Source: a bacterium
GTDB taxonomy: Bacteria > Zhuqueibacterota > QNDG01 > JABMRT01
Assembly (NCBI GenBank): GCA_011046415.1
Contig: DSAP01000058.1
Coordinates: forward strand, 1-44,539
Direction of reading: 5' to 3'
DNA: 44,539 nt
Made by a program: the position numbers and the translations under genes. Of the stretch, positions 16,608 to 26,618 are shown piece by piece; within the stretch, counting starts at the first letter, position 1; every line of letters starts with the position of its first letter. The notes beneath the pieces are model-generated. The model was not told the origin of the DNA. It searched no databases and saw only the letters and a program-made list of their open reading frames with translations.

Positions 16608-18215
16608 ATGACGAAAAGATCAAGGAAACCCGTCGGCGGAAAACACCTTCTGATCGATCGGCTACACGAGACCGTCCGGGAACATCCCGATTCCATCGTA
16701 CTCGCGAAAGTGAACAACCGCCTCCGGTCCCTCCACGAAATTGTGGACGCGAATGCGCGCATTGAATGGATCCGGCTCGAGTCGCCCGAGGGCCGGCGCT
16801 CCTACCAGCAGACACTCTGTCTCATCCTGCTGCGTGCGGCGGAGGAACTCTTTCCTGAAAAAAAGCTGTTGATCGACCATTCGCTGGGCAAGGGGCTCTA
16901 TTGCCAATTACTGAACGAAGAACCCTGTACCGACCGGATCATCGGGGAAATCAAGAACCAGATGCTGGAAATTATCTCAGCCAATGAACCGGTCATTCCG
17001 GAATCCGACGCCTGTCCGGATGACAAAACCACACGAACGAACAAAAACATCATACGCCGTGCCGGACTCCTGCCTTACCGTTGCGGGAACACAATCGCCT
17101 GCATGAATTATCCGCTCCTGCCGCTGACCGGATGGCTCAAGACCTTCGACCTGCGGCCCCGGGAACCCGGCATGATTCTCTGCCTTCCGGACGAAGAGAA
17201 CATCAATGTCCTGCCTCCCTTCGAAAACCAGGAGAAATTGTTTCAGGTCTTCCACGAATACGGCCGCTGGCTGGACATTCTCGGCATCGAGACGCCCGAA
17301 GACATCAACCGGGCCATTCAAACCGGTGAAATCGGGGATCTCGTCAAGATCGCCGAAGGCCTGCATGAGAAAAAAATCGCGTATATTGCGGATGAGATCC
17401 AATCGGGCCGCAAAGAACGCCGGATTATCCTTATCGCCGGCCCCTCCTCGTCAGGAAAAACCACATTCATCAAACGGCTGGAAATCCAGCTGCGTGTCAA
17501 CGGAATGCGTCCCATGGCCATTTCCCTCGACGATTATTTTCTGGACCGTGACAAGACCCCGCGTGACAAGGAAGGAAACCCCGATTTTGAATCGCTTCGG
17601 GCGATCGATGTGGAGCGTTTCAACCGAGACCTGGAAGATTTACTGGCCGGGGGGGAAGTGCGGCTTCCCCGTTTCGATTTCGTAGCCGGAAAGAGTATGC
17701 ACGGCGGCTTAAGCCGTCTGGCCCCGGGAGAACCGGTCCTGATTGAAGGCCTGCATGGATTGAACGACGCCCTGACGCCGGATATCCCTCAGGAACACAA
17801 GTACAAAATCTATGTCAGCGCCCTCACCCAGCTGAACCTCATGCCCCATCTGCGGATTCCCACCAGCGATGTCCGCCTGCTTCGGCGTCTCATACGGGGT
17901 TTCAAATTCAGGGGACATCATGCCGAAGCGACCCTGACACAGTGGCAGCTCGTCCGGATGGGTGAGGAGAAATACATCTTCCCGTTCCAGGAAGACGCGG
18001 ACGTCATCTTCAATTCATCCATCGTATATGAATTGAACGTGCTGCGAACCCTGACAGCACCGCTGCTCGAAGCCGTCCCCGAGGACCATGATTGCTTCCC
18101 CGAAGCCGAACGGATTCTGAGACTCCTCTTCGCCTTCGACCCTATCACCCCGGACGAGGTCCCGCGTAATTCAATCCTGAGGGAATATATCGGCGACAGC
18201 GCGTTTCGCTATTGA
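16608..18215 (+). CDS. Uridine kinase/phosphoribulokinase-family nucleoside kinase
   Basis: A 535-aa protein. The first 250 residues resemble the TGS-containing, threonyl-tRNA-synthetase-like N-terminal half of long uridine kinase homologues (SYQQTLCLILLRAAEELF, IDHSLGKGLYC). The kinase domain follows, with Walker A LIAGPSSSGKTTFIKRL (about residues 274-290), SLDDYFLDRDKTPRD, PRFDFVAGK and VLIEGLHGLNDALT. This domain order is known from a widespread bacterial 'nucleoside kinase' family whose substrate is not settled. The ATG at 16608 has an AGGAA site; ATG 16578 is also in frame. It is convergent with the broken sensor kinase, 19 bp away. Confidence 0.86.
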   Translation: MTKRSRKPVGGKHLLIDRLHETVREHPDSIVLAKVNNRLRSLHEIVDANARIEWIRLESPEGRRSYQQTLCLILLRAAEELFPEKKLLIDHSLGKGLYCQLLNEEPCTDRIIGEIKNQMLEIISANEPVIPESDACPDDKTTRTNKNIIRRAGLLPYRCGNTIACMNYPLLPLTGWLKTFDLRPREPGMILCLPDEENINVLPPFENQEKLFQVFHEYGRWLDILGIETPEDINRAIQTGEIGDLVKIAEGLHEKKIAYIADEIQSGRKERRIILIAGPSSSGKTTFIKRLEIQLRVNGMRPMAISLDDYFLDRDKTPRDKEGNPDFESLRAIDVERFNRDLEDLLAGGEVRLPRFDFVAGKSMHGGLSRLAPGEPVLIEGLHGLNDALTPDIPQEHKYKIYVSALTQLNLMPHLRIPTSDVRLLRRLIRGFKFRGHHAEATLTQWQLVRMGEEKYIFPFQEDADVIFNSSIVYELNVLRTLTAPLLEAVPEDHDCFPEAERILRLLFAFDPITPDEVPRNSILREYIGDSAFRY

Positions 18216-18234
18216 CCATGGAAAACGTTCCTCA

Positions 18235-20015
18235 CTAGACGGCATCTTCCGGGGTGACAGGGAGTACGACCGTGAAGGTGCTGCCCTGTCCCTTGGCGCT
18301 CTCGGCCTCGATACGGCCCCCCTGCCTCTCAATAAATTCCCTGCATAGAATGAGCCCCAGACCGCTCCCTTTCTCGCCCGAGGTTCCGGGAACAGTCCGG
18401 ACGGATTCGATCCGGAACAGGTCATGAAGCGTTCCCGCGTCCATGCCGATTCCCGTATCCGAGATCTGGATATGGAATGTGTCCGGCATTTTAAGCGTTT
18501 CGATAGCCACCCTTCCGTTCTCCGGGGTATATTTCAAGGCGTTCGACAACAGATTCCGAAGCACCACAGCCATCATATCCCTGTCTGCATGGATCGAATC
18601 ATCTGCGCCGTATTGCGTCTCGATCCGGATCTGTTTTTCCTCTGCGACATCCGAAAACTGAATCAAAATTTCCCGGATCAGTTTATTGATCGAAAACGTC
18701 GAGGCGTTCATGACAAAGCCTCCGGTTTGAGACAACGCCCATCCGAGCAGATTCTCGAGCAGCCCGAAAGCCTGTTCGGTTTTCAGATTGAGCTCCGAAA
18801 TCAGGTCAATCAGCTTTTCGGGTGTAAGCTGATGAATACGGTGTTTCAGGACCCGGACAAAGCCGAACAGGGTATTAAAAGGGCTGCGCAGATCATGGGC
18901 GACGACCGAGAACAGCCGGTCCTTCGAGGCATTGGCAATCTCGAGGGCATGTATCAGCCGGTCACGCTCATCTTCCATTTCCTTCCGCCGTGTGATATCC
19001 CGCATTACGATCAGGCTGCCGATGAGGCGTCCGCGATCGTCGTAAAGTGTCTTGGAGCGCACATCATGGGTCCGTTTAACGGTTTCTTCGGTCCGGGTGA
19101 CCTCGAAATCCCCATCCGTTTGCGTACGAATCTTTTCATAGAGTTCAGGCCATCGGGAGAGAACGTCCGCCGCATCCTTTCTCACCCCTCCCCCTGATGA
19201 CCGGTTGATGATTCGCTCCATCTCGGGATTGATATCGACGATCCGGTTATTGGAATCCAAAACCAGAAGGGCGTCGCCCATCTTTTCGATCAGGGTGTCG
19301 CGGGCGACGGGAACAAGATCGAATAATCTGAGCTCGATCAGCAGCAGAAACAGGAGGGCGCCTGTCATCAACAGTGCGACAGGCGTCCAGTCCAGCCCGG
19401 GTATCGGATTGATCCCGGACACATAACTCAGATTGCCCAGAAAGGGCAGTGACGAAGCGATCAGCACCGCCAGAAATTGTAACCGGTAAAAATCCCGTGA
19501 TAATGGAATACGTTGATGATCAGGAAAAGGCTGCCGACGATGAACATCAGGTAACAATACGAAACGAACACCCAGAACCAAGGGCCATAGGCATAGATGG
19601 CCAGCCGGGATTCCGGTATAACGGACACCTGTGTCCAGATCAGGTGATGGTGTTGATTGGTCAGGGCGAGAAAAAATGTGATCACGGGTACAATAAAAAA
19701 AGAGGCGGTCAGCCAGGGGTTCCCGAATCGTTTCTGCCGGACAAACGCCATCACGAAAAGAAAATAAAAAACCGGCGCCGTTGTGGTTCCAAGATAGGCG
19801 ACCCGCGACCAAAAATATTTCAACACCGCCTGATCGGTCGCATACTCGAAGATCACGGCGAATGTCCAGACGGCGACGGCCAGTTCGAGGAATACGAGGC
19901 AGATGGCGCCCGGACTGTTCCGCCGTTTCGTCAATAGAACCGCCAGAAAAAGGGCGAATAAAACCGACAGAAAGAGAAAGAGACTGATTGTGCCGAATTG
20001 ATAGGCAGAGAACAT
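18235..20015 (-). pseudogene. 7TM sensor histidine kinase split by a one-base frameshift
   Basis: Two overlapping frames together make one protein. The 5' frame (20015 to about 19490) encodes six to seven membrane helices of the histidine-kinase N-terminal 7TM type, then runs to a stop at 19461 (FTGYNFWRC). The 3' frame picks up at about the same place (DFYRLQFLAVLIASSLPFLG) with the last membrane helices and the family-typical linker FDLVPVARDTLIEKMGDALL. A PAS domain (VLDSNNRIVDINPEMERI), HisKA (VVAHDLRSPFNTLFGF) and HATPase (LLSNALKYTPENG, DTGIGMDAG, GSGLGLILC) follow. One missing base near 19488-19500, for example in the A5 run at 19488-19492, explains it. Repaired length would be about 593 aa. 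It may be a true pseudogene or an assembly error. Confidence 0.85.
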
Positions 20016-20204
20016 GACTTTTTTATCTTTTCGACCGTATTTGACTTCTTGTTCTAGCCTGATCTATTCATGGATATGAGGTTCCTCATCCTCCCCGCGG
20101 CAACATGGAGGCGGATCGTGTGTCCTCTTGCCGAGAACCATTGTGACCTGATCCGAATTTGAAAAGCCCTCATTTCCAATTTGAATCACTGCGACAAGGA
20201 AAGG

Positions 20205-21362
20205 CTACACCCCTTTCGCCGCATCGCGGATCAGCGCCTTGCCGATCACATCGCGCTGGATTTCGCTCGTACCCTCATAAATCTGCGTGATCTTGGCGTC
20301 GCGCATGTATTTCTCGACGGGGTATTCTTTCATGTATCCGTAGCCCCCGAAAATCTGAACCGCCTCGGTCGTTACATACATCGCCGTTTCCGAGGCGTAC
20401 AACTTGCTCATGGCCGATTCCTTGGAAATATCTTTCACACCGGCATCCTGCATGCGGGCCGTGGCATAAATGAGCGACCGGGAGGCCTCGATCCGGGTGG
20501 CCATATCCGCCAGTTTGAATTGCGTGGCCTGGAAGGCCGCGATCGGTTTGCCGAACTGCACGCGTTCGCGGGCGTACCGGACGGCATGGTCGAATGCGCC
20601 CTGGGCGATGCCGAGGGCCTGGGCCGCCACGCCGGGTCGGGATCGGTCGAGTGTCTTCATCGCGACGATGAAGCCCATGCCTTCCCTGCCGAGCAGGTTT
20701 TCGGAAGGAATCCGGCAATCCTCAAAAACCAATTCGGATGTGGCCGATGCCCGGATCCCCATCTTGTCTTCCTTCTTTCCATAGGTAAATCCGGGCGTGC
20801 CCTCTTCGACGACAAAGGCGGATGCACCACGGGGCCCCTTTGAAGGGTCGGTGATCGCGATAATCGTGTACAATTTCGCCACGCCGCCGTTGGTGATGAA
20901 ATGTTTCACCCCGTTGAGCACATACGAATTGCCGTCTTTGACCGCCGTGGTCTGCAGGCCGCCCGCATCAGACCCCGCGTTCGGTTCGGTCAGGCCGAAT
21001 CCGGCCAGCATCTTGCCGTCTGCGATATCCGGCAAATATTTCTGCTTCTGTTCAGGAGATCCGGAGATGAGGATCGGCATGGCACCGAGCGCCGTACCCG
21101 CAAAACCGAGTGCGATGCCTCCGCATGCACGGGAAAGTTCCTCGGTGGCAAGAACAAGCCCCATGCTTCCCATGCCCAAACCGCCGTATTCCTGATCGAT
21201 AAAGGTCCGGAAGAAATCATTGTCGGCCAGAATCTTCATGATGTCCCAGGGAAATTCTCCGGAAGCATCATACTTGGCCGCGACCGGGGCGATTTTTTCC
21301 CGGGCGATCTGACGGGACAGGTCCCGGATCATGATTTGTTCCTCGGTCAGAAAATAATCCAT
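20205..21362 (-). CDS. Acyl-CoA dehydrogenase
   Basis: A 385-aa FAD enzyme that oxidises acyl-CoA to the 2-enoyl-CoA and passes electrons to ETF. Family words are GFGLTEPNAGSDAGG, HFITNGGVAKLY, DKMGIRASATSEL, RVQFGKPIAAFQATQF and IFGGYGYMKEYPVEKYMRD. The catalytic base Glu lies in TQIYEGTSEIQR, the short/medium-chain position. The ATG at 21362 follows AGGAGG. It is the last gene of the co-directional run from etfB and lies 124 bp after rnc. Its electron acceptor EtfAB and the membrane oxidoreductase are encoded about 10 kb upstream in the same run. Confidence 0.95.
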   Translation of the reverse strand: MDYFLTEEQIMIRDLSRQIAREKIAPVAAKYDASGEFPWDIMKILADNDFFRTFIDQEYGGLGMGSMGLVLATEELSRACGGIALGFAGTALGAMPILISGSPEQKQKYLPDIADGKMLAGFGLTEPNAGSDAGGLQTTAVKDGNSYVLNGVKHFITNGGVAKLYTIIAITDPSKGPRGASAFVVEEGTPGFTYGKKEDKMGIRASATSELVFEDCRIPSENLLGREGMGFIVAMKTLDRSRPGVAAQALGIAQGAFDHAVRYARERVQFGKPIAAFQATQFKLADMATRIEASRSLIYATARMQDAGVKDISKESAMSKLYASETAMYVTTEAVQIFGGYGYMKEYPVEKYMRDAKITQIYEGTSEIQRDVIGKALIRDAAKGV

Positions 21363-21486
21363 TGAAACGCCTCCTGTGATGCATTGCGATGATGACTCAT
21401 TCGCACACTTGTATTGGTTGTCGGATGGAGAATAAATCCTTTTACCCTGTAAATCCTGTGATAAAGAAACCGGTCAAAGTACGGGA

Positions 21487-22245
21487 TCATTCGTTGGTCA
21501 GTAGTCCCAGTTTCTTGATCGCCTCGCGTGCGGCAACCTTCTCCGCCCGTTTCTTGCTGGGTCCCGTGCCCCTTCCCAGTGACTCATGATTCACGCGGAC
21601 TTCCACGGTGAATATCTTCTCGTGATCCGGACCGGATTCATCGAGAACGACATATTGAGGACTGCCGGATCCGCGCGCCTGCATGTATTCCAGAAGCCAG
21701 CTCTTGTAATTATGATGGAAACGGCTCGTGACCAGCCTGTCGAGTCCCTGAAGCAGGTCGCGGTTAATCAATGTGCGTACCGGTTCGATCCCGCCGTCCA
21801 GATACATGGCGCCGATCAGGGCTTCATAGGCATTCGAAAGAATGGAACGGCGCTGACGTCCGCCGGATCGTTCCTCACCGCGGCCGAGAATCAGGTAGCG
21901 TCCCAGATCTTTGTTTCGTGCCTGCTGAGCGAGGGACTCACGGCTGACGATGAGTGATTTGGCCTTGGTCAGGTCCCCCTCGTTCCCTTCCGGAAAAGCC
22001 TGATAGAGCGCATCCGTTACGACAAATCCGAGCACGGCGTCTCCGAGAAACTCCATCCGTTCGTTCGACATCCATCGTCCCCGGTATAGGAGCGATGAAC
22101 GGTGCGCCATGGCCTGTTCGAGCAGTTCCACGTTCTTGAAACGATATCCCACCGCACGATAAAGGGAATCCCACGAGACGGATTCCCTTCGCTTGTTCCT
22201 GCGCCATTTCAGCACGGTCCGCAGGGTCAGCAAGAGTTTATTCAC
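21487..22245 (-). CDS. rnc: Ribonuclease III
   Basis: A 252-aa double-strand-specific endoribonuclease that processes rRNA precursors and structured mRNAs. The catalytic signature NERMEFLGDAVLG and the second acidic site SNAYEALIGAMYLDGG are present. The C-terminal dsRNA-binding domain ends in SKKRAEKVAAREAIKKLG. A basic stretch at the N-terminus (WRRNKRRESVSW) makes it slightly longer than the E. coli protein. It lies 15 bp after fabF, a common arrangement (acpP-fabF-rnc) in many bacteria. Confidence 0.97.
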   Translation of the reverse strand: MNKLLLTLRTVLKWRRNKRRESVSWDSLYRAVGYRFKNVELLEQAMAHRSSLLYRGRWMSNERMEFLGDAVLGFVVTDALYQAFPEGNEGDLTKAKSLIVSRESLAQQARNKDLGRYLILGRGEERSGGRQRRSILSNAYEALIGAMYLDGGIEPVRTLINRDLLQGLDRLVTSRFHHNYKSWLLEYMQARGSGSPQYVVLDESGPDHEKIFTVEVRVNHESLGRGTGPSKKRAEKVAAREAIKKLGLLTNE

Positions 22246-22260
22246 CCGGGAATGGATTTT

Positions 22261-23505
22261 CTACCCCTTAAACGTCCGGACGCAAAGACAAACATTATGT
22301 CCTCCGAAACCGAAAGAGTTGGAGATGGCCGAACGGATCTTCGCCTCGCGTGCCTCGTTGGGTACATAATCCAGATCGCATTCGGGATCCGGGGTTTCAT
22401 AATTGGTGGTCGGAGGGATCAACCCGTGACGGAGGGTCAACACCGTGGCGACGAATTCGACCGCGCCGGTGGCGCCCAACAGATGTCCGAACATGGATTT
22501 GTTGGAACTGACGGGAATCCGATAAGCCCGGTCGCCGAACACCGTCTTGATCGCCATGGTCTCGGTCGGATCATTCAGCGTGGTTGACGTGCCGTGCGCA
22601 TTGATATAGTGAATGTCTTCCAGATTCAGGCCGGCATCTGCGATCGCACGGCGCATGGCCCGTGCAGCCCCGTCCCCGGTTTCGTGAGGTGCCGTGATAT
22701 GATAGGCGTCACCGGTGAATCCATATCCCGCGAACTCGGCGAGTATCTCCGCGCCCCTTTTTTCGGCGTGTTCGAGTGATTCGAGCACCACCACACCCCC
22801 ACCCTCACCCATAACAAAACCGTCCCGGCCCTGATCGAACGGCCTGCTCGCCGATTCCGGCGCATCGTTTCTGGTGGAAAGCGTCCTGGCGCTGCAGAAA
22901 CCGGCGAAGGCCATCTCCGTGATCGTCCCCTCCGAGCCGCCCACGACCATGACATCCGCATCGCCGCGTTCGATGTGCATCATCCCGAGTCCGAGTGCAT
23001 GGGCACCGGATGCGCAGGCCGAAACAGACGCGTAATTCGGACCCTGAAATCCATATTGAATCGAAATGTGTCCCGCGGCGATATCCGGAATCATCATCGG
23101 GATGAAAAAGGGACTCACGCGTTTCGGCCCCTTGGTGATCAGTTTGGTGTGTTCGTCATGATAAACGATCATACCGCCGATACCGCAACCGATGATTACG
23201 CCGATCCGGGTCGGGTCTTCTTTGGAAGCATCCAGTCCCGAATCATCGATCGCCTGTCGTGCGGCCGCGATGGCGTAATGGGTGAACGGATCCATGCGCC
23301 TGGCTTCTTTGGCGTCGACATATTGTGAAACATCGAAATCTTTGATTTCCGCCGCAATCTGCGCGGGAAATGCGGAGGCGTCAAATCGGGTGATTTTCCC
23401 GACACCGTTTTTCCCGCTCTTCAACCCTTCCCATAATGAAGGGACATCATTTCCAATCGGAGTAATCGCACCCAACCCCGTGATTACCACCCGGCGATCT
23501 CGCAT
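22261..23505 (-). CDS. fabF: 3-oxoacyl-ACP synthase II (FabF)
   Basis: A 414-aa condensing enzyme that elongates acyl-ACP with malonyl-ACP. The active-site Cys164 lies in SVSACASGAHALG. The two catalytic histidines are in INAHGTSTTLND and KSMFGHLLGATGAVE. Length and motifs are standard. It follows acpP after a 99-bp gap that contains an intrinsic terminator, so its level should be lower than that of ACP. Confidence 0.97.
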   Translation of the reverse strand: MRDRRVVITGLGAITPIGNDVPSLWEGLKSGKNGVGKITRFDASAFPAQIAAEIKDFDVSQYVDAKEARRMDPFTHYAIAAARQAIDDSGLDASKEDPTRIGVIIGCGIGGMIVYHDEHTKLITKGPKRVSPFFIPMMIPDIAAGHISIQYGFQGPNYASVSACASGAHALGLGMMHIERGDADVMVVGGSEGTITEMAFAGFCSARTLSTRNDAPESASRPFDQGRDGFVMGEGGGVVVLESLEHAEKRGAEILAEFAGYGFTGDAYHITAPHETGDGAARAMRRAIADAGLNLEDIHYINAHGTSTTLNDPTETMAIKTVFGDRAYRIPVSSNKSMFGHLLGATGAVEFVATVLTLRHGLIPPTTNYETPDPECDLDYVPNEAREAKIRSAISNSFGFGGHNVCLCVRTFKG

Positions 23506-23558
23506 AAAAAACCTCCAGAACGAACCCGCTCAAAGACTCGAAATCTTCATGAAAGAAT

Positions 23559-23596
23559 AAAAAAGGGCAGTCCTTTCCTTTCGGTTTGGACTGCCC
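23559..23596 (-). terminator. Intrinsic terminator between acpP and fabF
   Basis: A 9-bp GC-rich stem GGGCAGTCC/GGACTGCCC (23565-23573 and 23588-23596) with a 14-nt loop is followed on the minus strand by six T residues (23564-23559). It lies just past the acpP stop and 54 bp before the fabF start, inside an otherwise continuous operon. Confidence 0.87.
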
Positions 23597-23604
23597 GCAT
23601 GTCC

Positions 23605-23838
23605 TTATTGCGCCAAACGTTTCTGCAGATACTCCTTGGCCTTACCGACCGAGGTGAGCTGTTCGGCATCTTCATCGGGAATTTCGATGCCGAATTCTTC
23701 CTCAAACGCCATCACCAGCTCGACCGTGTCCAGCGAATCGGCGCCGAGATCATCCACAAAAGATGCATCGTCCGTGATTTCGTTGGGATCGACGCCCAGG
23801 CGCTCCACAACGATCTCCTTGAATTTTTCAAGATCCAT
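23605..23838 (-). CDS. acpP: Acyl carrier protein
   Basis: A 77-aa acidic carrier. The phosphopantetheine attachment Ser35 lies in [19 protein letters not shown]. It carries growing acyl chains for the neighbouring Fab enzymes and for PlsX. An AAGGAGGTGAC-type ribosome site precedes it. It sits between fabG and fabF and is followed by a terminator, which fits the high demand for ACP. Confidence 0.98.
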   Translation of the reverse strand: MDLEKFKEIVVERLGVDPNEITDDASFVDDLGADSLDTVELVMAFEEEFGIEIPDEDAEQLTSVGKAKEYLQKRLAQ

Positions 23839-23891
23839 ACTGTTGTCACCTCCTTTTTTGAGTGCAGTTTGGTATGAAAATAAACTGATCG

Positions 23892-24638
23892 CTACATCAC
23901 GAGTCCGCCGTCTACATGAAGTACCTGTCCGGTAATATAGTTTGAAGAAGACGAGGCTAGGAAAATGACCGCGGCCGCCACGTCTTCAGGATTCCCGAAC
24001 ATGCGGGCGGGAATATGATTCATATAGGTTTCTTTCACTTCCGAGGTCAGTTTTTCGGTCATATCGGTTTGTATGAATCCCGGTGCGACGGCATTGACCT
24101 GAATGTTCTTGGATGCCACCTCTTTGGCGACGCTTTTCGTGAAACCGATCAGCCCCGCCTTCGATGCGGCATAGTTGGCCTGCCCCGCATTGCCCATTAC
24201 GCCCACAACGGAAGCGATATTCACAATCTTGCCCGATCGTTGCCGCATCATAGACCGGACGACCTGTTTGGTGCAGAGAAACGCACCCTTCAGGTTGACC
24301 TTAAGGACAAGATCCCAGTCGTCTTCTTTCATCCGCATAAGCAGATTATCGCGTGTGATGCCGGCGTTGTTGACGAGAATGTCAATCCGTCCGAAAGTCT
24401 CGATACATTGGTCGATCATCGCCTCGACATCCGGGGCGTTCGACACGTCGCCCTGAACGGCCAGTGTTTCAACGCCCATCCCGGCGGTTTCTTTTGCGGT
24501 CCGGCGGGCGCCCTCGCCGTCTATGTCCGATACCAGAACATGACAACCTTCTGAGGCCAGTGCCGTGACGAGTGTCTTGCCGATGCCGCGTGCGCCTCCG
24601 GTCACAATGGCCGTCTTGCCTTTTAAATCTTTCATCAT
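23892..24638 (-). CDS. fabG: 3-oxoacyl-ACP reductase (FabG)
   Basis: A 248-aa short-chain dehydrogenase that reduces 3-oxoacyl-ACP with NADPH. It has the cofactor motif [10 protein letters not shown], the NNAG strand ([13 protein letters not shown]) and the catalytic Ser/Tyr/Lys ([24 protein letters not shown]). The ATG at 24638 (or 24635) starts the family-typical [14 protein letters not shown]; the open frame upstream is not supported. It lies 56 bp after fabD. Confidence 0.96.
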   Translation of the reverse strand: MMKDLKGKTAIVTGGARGIGKTLVTALASEGCHVLVSDIDGEGARRTAKETAGMGVETLAVQGDVSNAPDVEAMIDQCIETFGRIDILVNNAGITRDNLLMRMKEDDWDLVLKVNLKGAFLCTKQVVRSMMRQRSGKIVNIASVVGVMGNAGQANYAASKAGLIGFTKSVAKEVASKNIQVNAVAPGFIQTDMTEKLTSEVKETYMNHIPARMFGNPEDVAAAVIFLASSSSNYITGQVLHVDGGLVM

Positions 24639-24694
24639 ATCACCCGTATGTCCTTGTTCTTCGGGATGCGAGATCCGGATAACACAAACAAAAA

Positions 24695-25621
24695 CTAAAA
24701 CCGTTCCAGATCCCGGACCGTGCCGCAACTCAGAATTTCAGCCTCCGGGAAGATTCGTTTGATCAGGCCGCCCAGCACCTTACCCGGACCGACTTCGATG
24801 AAACGCGTCACCCCGTCCTGAACCATCTTCTCGACGGTTTCAATCCAGCGGACGGGATGGGTGAGCTGCCGTTTGAGTTCCTCCCGGATCTCTTCGGGAT
24901 TTTGTATCGGAAGTGCCGTGACATTGGCATAAACGGGAACGGCCGCATGACCGATCCGGACCCCCGAGAGGATCTTTCCGAACGCCTCCGCAGCAGGTTG
25001 CATCAGCGGGGAATGAAATGCGCCGCTCACGGCCAGGGGAATCGCCCGTTTGGCGCCCCGTTCCCCTGCAAGCCGGATCGCCCCTTCCACGCCGGACCGG
25101 GTTCCGGAGATGACAATCTGACCCGGCGCATTGTAATTGGCGGGTTGAACCATTCCGGAGCGGCCGGCCTCTTCACACAAATCGCGGACGTCTTCCGCTT
25201 CCAGCCCGATAATGGCGGCCATGCTCCCCGGATTGTTGTCGGCCGCCTCCTGCATCAGCCGCGCACGCGCCTGAACAAGCCGCAAACCCTCCTCGAAAGT
25301 ATACGCCCCTGCATGGGCCAGCGCGGGAAATTCACCCAGGCTATGCCCGGCCGCGGCCTCTCCCGCCATCCCTTTTTCGACGAGCAACCGGGATACGACC
25401 ACACTGTGGACATAGAGTGCGGGTTGTGTGTAACGGGTCTCCCGCAGGGTCGCTTCGGGACCGTAAAAACAAACATCGGCGAGATCATAACCCAGGATCC
25501 GTCCCGCCTGATCATAAAGTGTCCGTGCGGACGGGAACGTCTCTGATAAATCTTTTCCCATGCCGACGCACTGGGAACCCTGTCCGGGAAATACGAAAGC
25601 GGTCAGACCCAAACGATACAT
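24695..25621 (-). CDS. fabD: Malonyl-CoA:ACP transacylase (FabD)
   Basis: A 308-aa enzyme that loads malonyl groups from CoA onto ACP. Family words are FVFPGQGSQCVGMG at the N-terminus and the nucleophile Ser94 in AAGHSLGEFPAL; the catalytic His is in AVSGAFHSPLM. The ATG at 25621 follows GAAGGGGAG, only 10 bp after the fabH stop. The frame is open for about 70 codons upstream but that part is antisense-like and overlaps fabH. Confidence 0.96.
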   Translation of the reverse strand: MYRLGLTAFVFPGQGSQCVGMGKDLSETFPSARTLYDQAGRILGYDLADVCFYGPEATLRETRYTQPALYVHSVVVSRLLVEKGMAGEAAAGHSLGEFPALAHAGAYTFEEGLRLVQARARLMQEAADNNPGSMAAIIGLEAEDVRDLCEEAGRSGMVQPANYNAPGQIVISGTRSGVEGAIRLAGERGAKRAIPLAVSGAFHSPLMQPAAEAFGKILSGVRIGHAAVPVYANVTALPIQNPEEIREELKRQLTHPVRWIETVEKMVQDGVTRFIEVGPGKVLGGLIKRIFPEAEILSCGTVRDLERF

Positions 25622-25631
25622 CTCCCCTTCA

Positions 25632-26618
25632 TCAGAATTGAACGACGCCGGATGCCCAGGTGAATCCGCCTCCGAATGCCACGAGCAGCACCTTGTCGCC
25701 CGGCCGGATCCGGCCTTCACGCCGTGCCTGGTCCAGGGCCAGCGGAATGGAAGCGGCGGATGTGTTCCCGAATTCCTGCAGGTTGATGAATACCTTCTCT
25801 TCAGGAAGTTTGAGACGTTCCCTGACCGCATCGATGATACGCATATTGGCCTGGTGCGTGATCAACAGATCGATGTCGTCGGAGTGCACCTCTCCCTTCT
25901 CGAGTCCGTGTACGGCCGCATCGACCATCGTACGCACGGCATGTTTGAACACCTCACGCCCTTCCATCCGGATCGTGTGAAGATGCTGATCCACGGTCTC
26001 ATGGGTGGCCGGATGGGTCGAACCGCCGCCCGGCAGATAAAGCAGGCGGCCGAGACGTCCGTCGCTTTTGATAAATGAACTCAACAAGCCGCGCGTGCCA
26101 TCCGATTCGGTCATCACCGCGGCGCCCGCACCGTCGCCGAACAGGACACAGGTCGTGCGGTCTTCCCAGTCTGTAAACCGGGACAATACTTCCGAGCCGA
26201 TCACCAGCACATTGCGATACTGACCGCTCCTGATGAGCGCATCCGCCAGGGTCATTCCATACAGGAAACCGGAACAGGCTGCGGACACATCCATGGCGGC
26301 CGCATCTTTCGCCCCGATCTTGGCCTGGACTCCGCAGGCGGTAGAGGGGAAAAAAGAATCCGGTGTGATCGTGGCAACCAGAATGCAATCGATGTCTTTC
26401 GCCTTCAATCCCGCATCTTCGATCGCGCGTTCAGCCGCGCAGGCCCCCAGGTCGGAATTTGTTTTTTCGGTTTCGAGGATGTGCCGGCGTTCGATACCCG
26501 TTCTCTCCTTGATCCATTCATCGGATGTATCGACCATTTTCTCGAGATCGGAATTGGTCAGCACTTTATCGGGTGCACACGAACCGGTGCCGATGATCAT
26601 GCTTGCAGGTTGTATCAC
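25632..26618 (-). CDS. fabH: 3-oxoacyl-ACP synthase III (FabH)
   Basis: A 328-aa enzyme that starts fatty acid synthesis by condensing acyl-CoA with malonyl-ACP. The active Cys115 is in MDVSAACSGFLYG, with the catalytic His in LLITHQANMRI and Asn in EFGNTSAASIP. The GTG at 26618 overlaps the plsX stop as GTGA and has an AAAGGA site. A start at the ATG 26600 is also possible. Confidence 0.96.
   Translation of the reverse strand: MIQPASMIIGTGSCAPDKVLTNSDLEKMVDTSDEWIKERTGIERRHILETEKTNSDLGACAAERAIEDAGLKAKDIDCILVATITPDSFFPSTACGVQAKIGAKDAAAMDVSAACSGFLYGMTLADALIRSGQYRNVLVIGSEVLSRFTDWEDRTTCVLFGDGAGAAVMTESDGTRGLLSSFIKSDGRLGRLLYLPGGGSTHPATHETVDQHLHTIRMEGREVFKHAVRTMVDAAVHGLEKGEVHSDDIDLLITHQANMRIIDAVRERLKLPEEKVFINLQEFGNTSAASIPLALDQARREGRIRPGDKVLLVAFGGGFTWASGVVQF

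Noticed and set aside
19481-19500. Programmed -1 frameshift in the sensor kinase
   Set aside because: The A5/T5 run does not form a standard X-XXY-YYZ heptamer in the zero frame and no strong downstream stem was seen. A mutation or assembly error is simpler.
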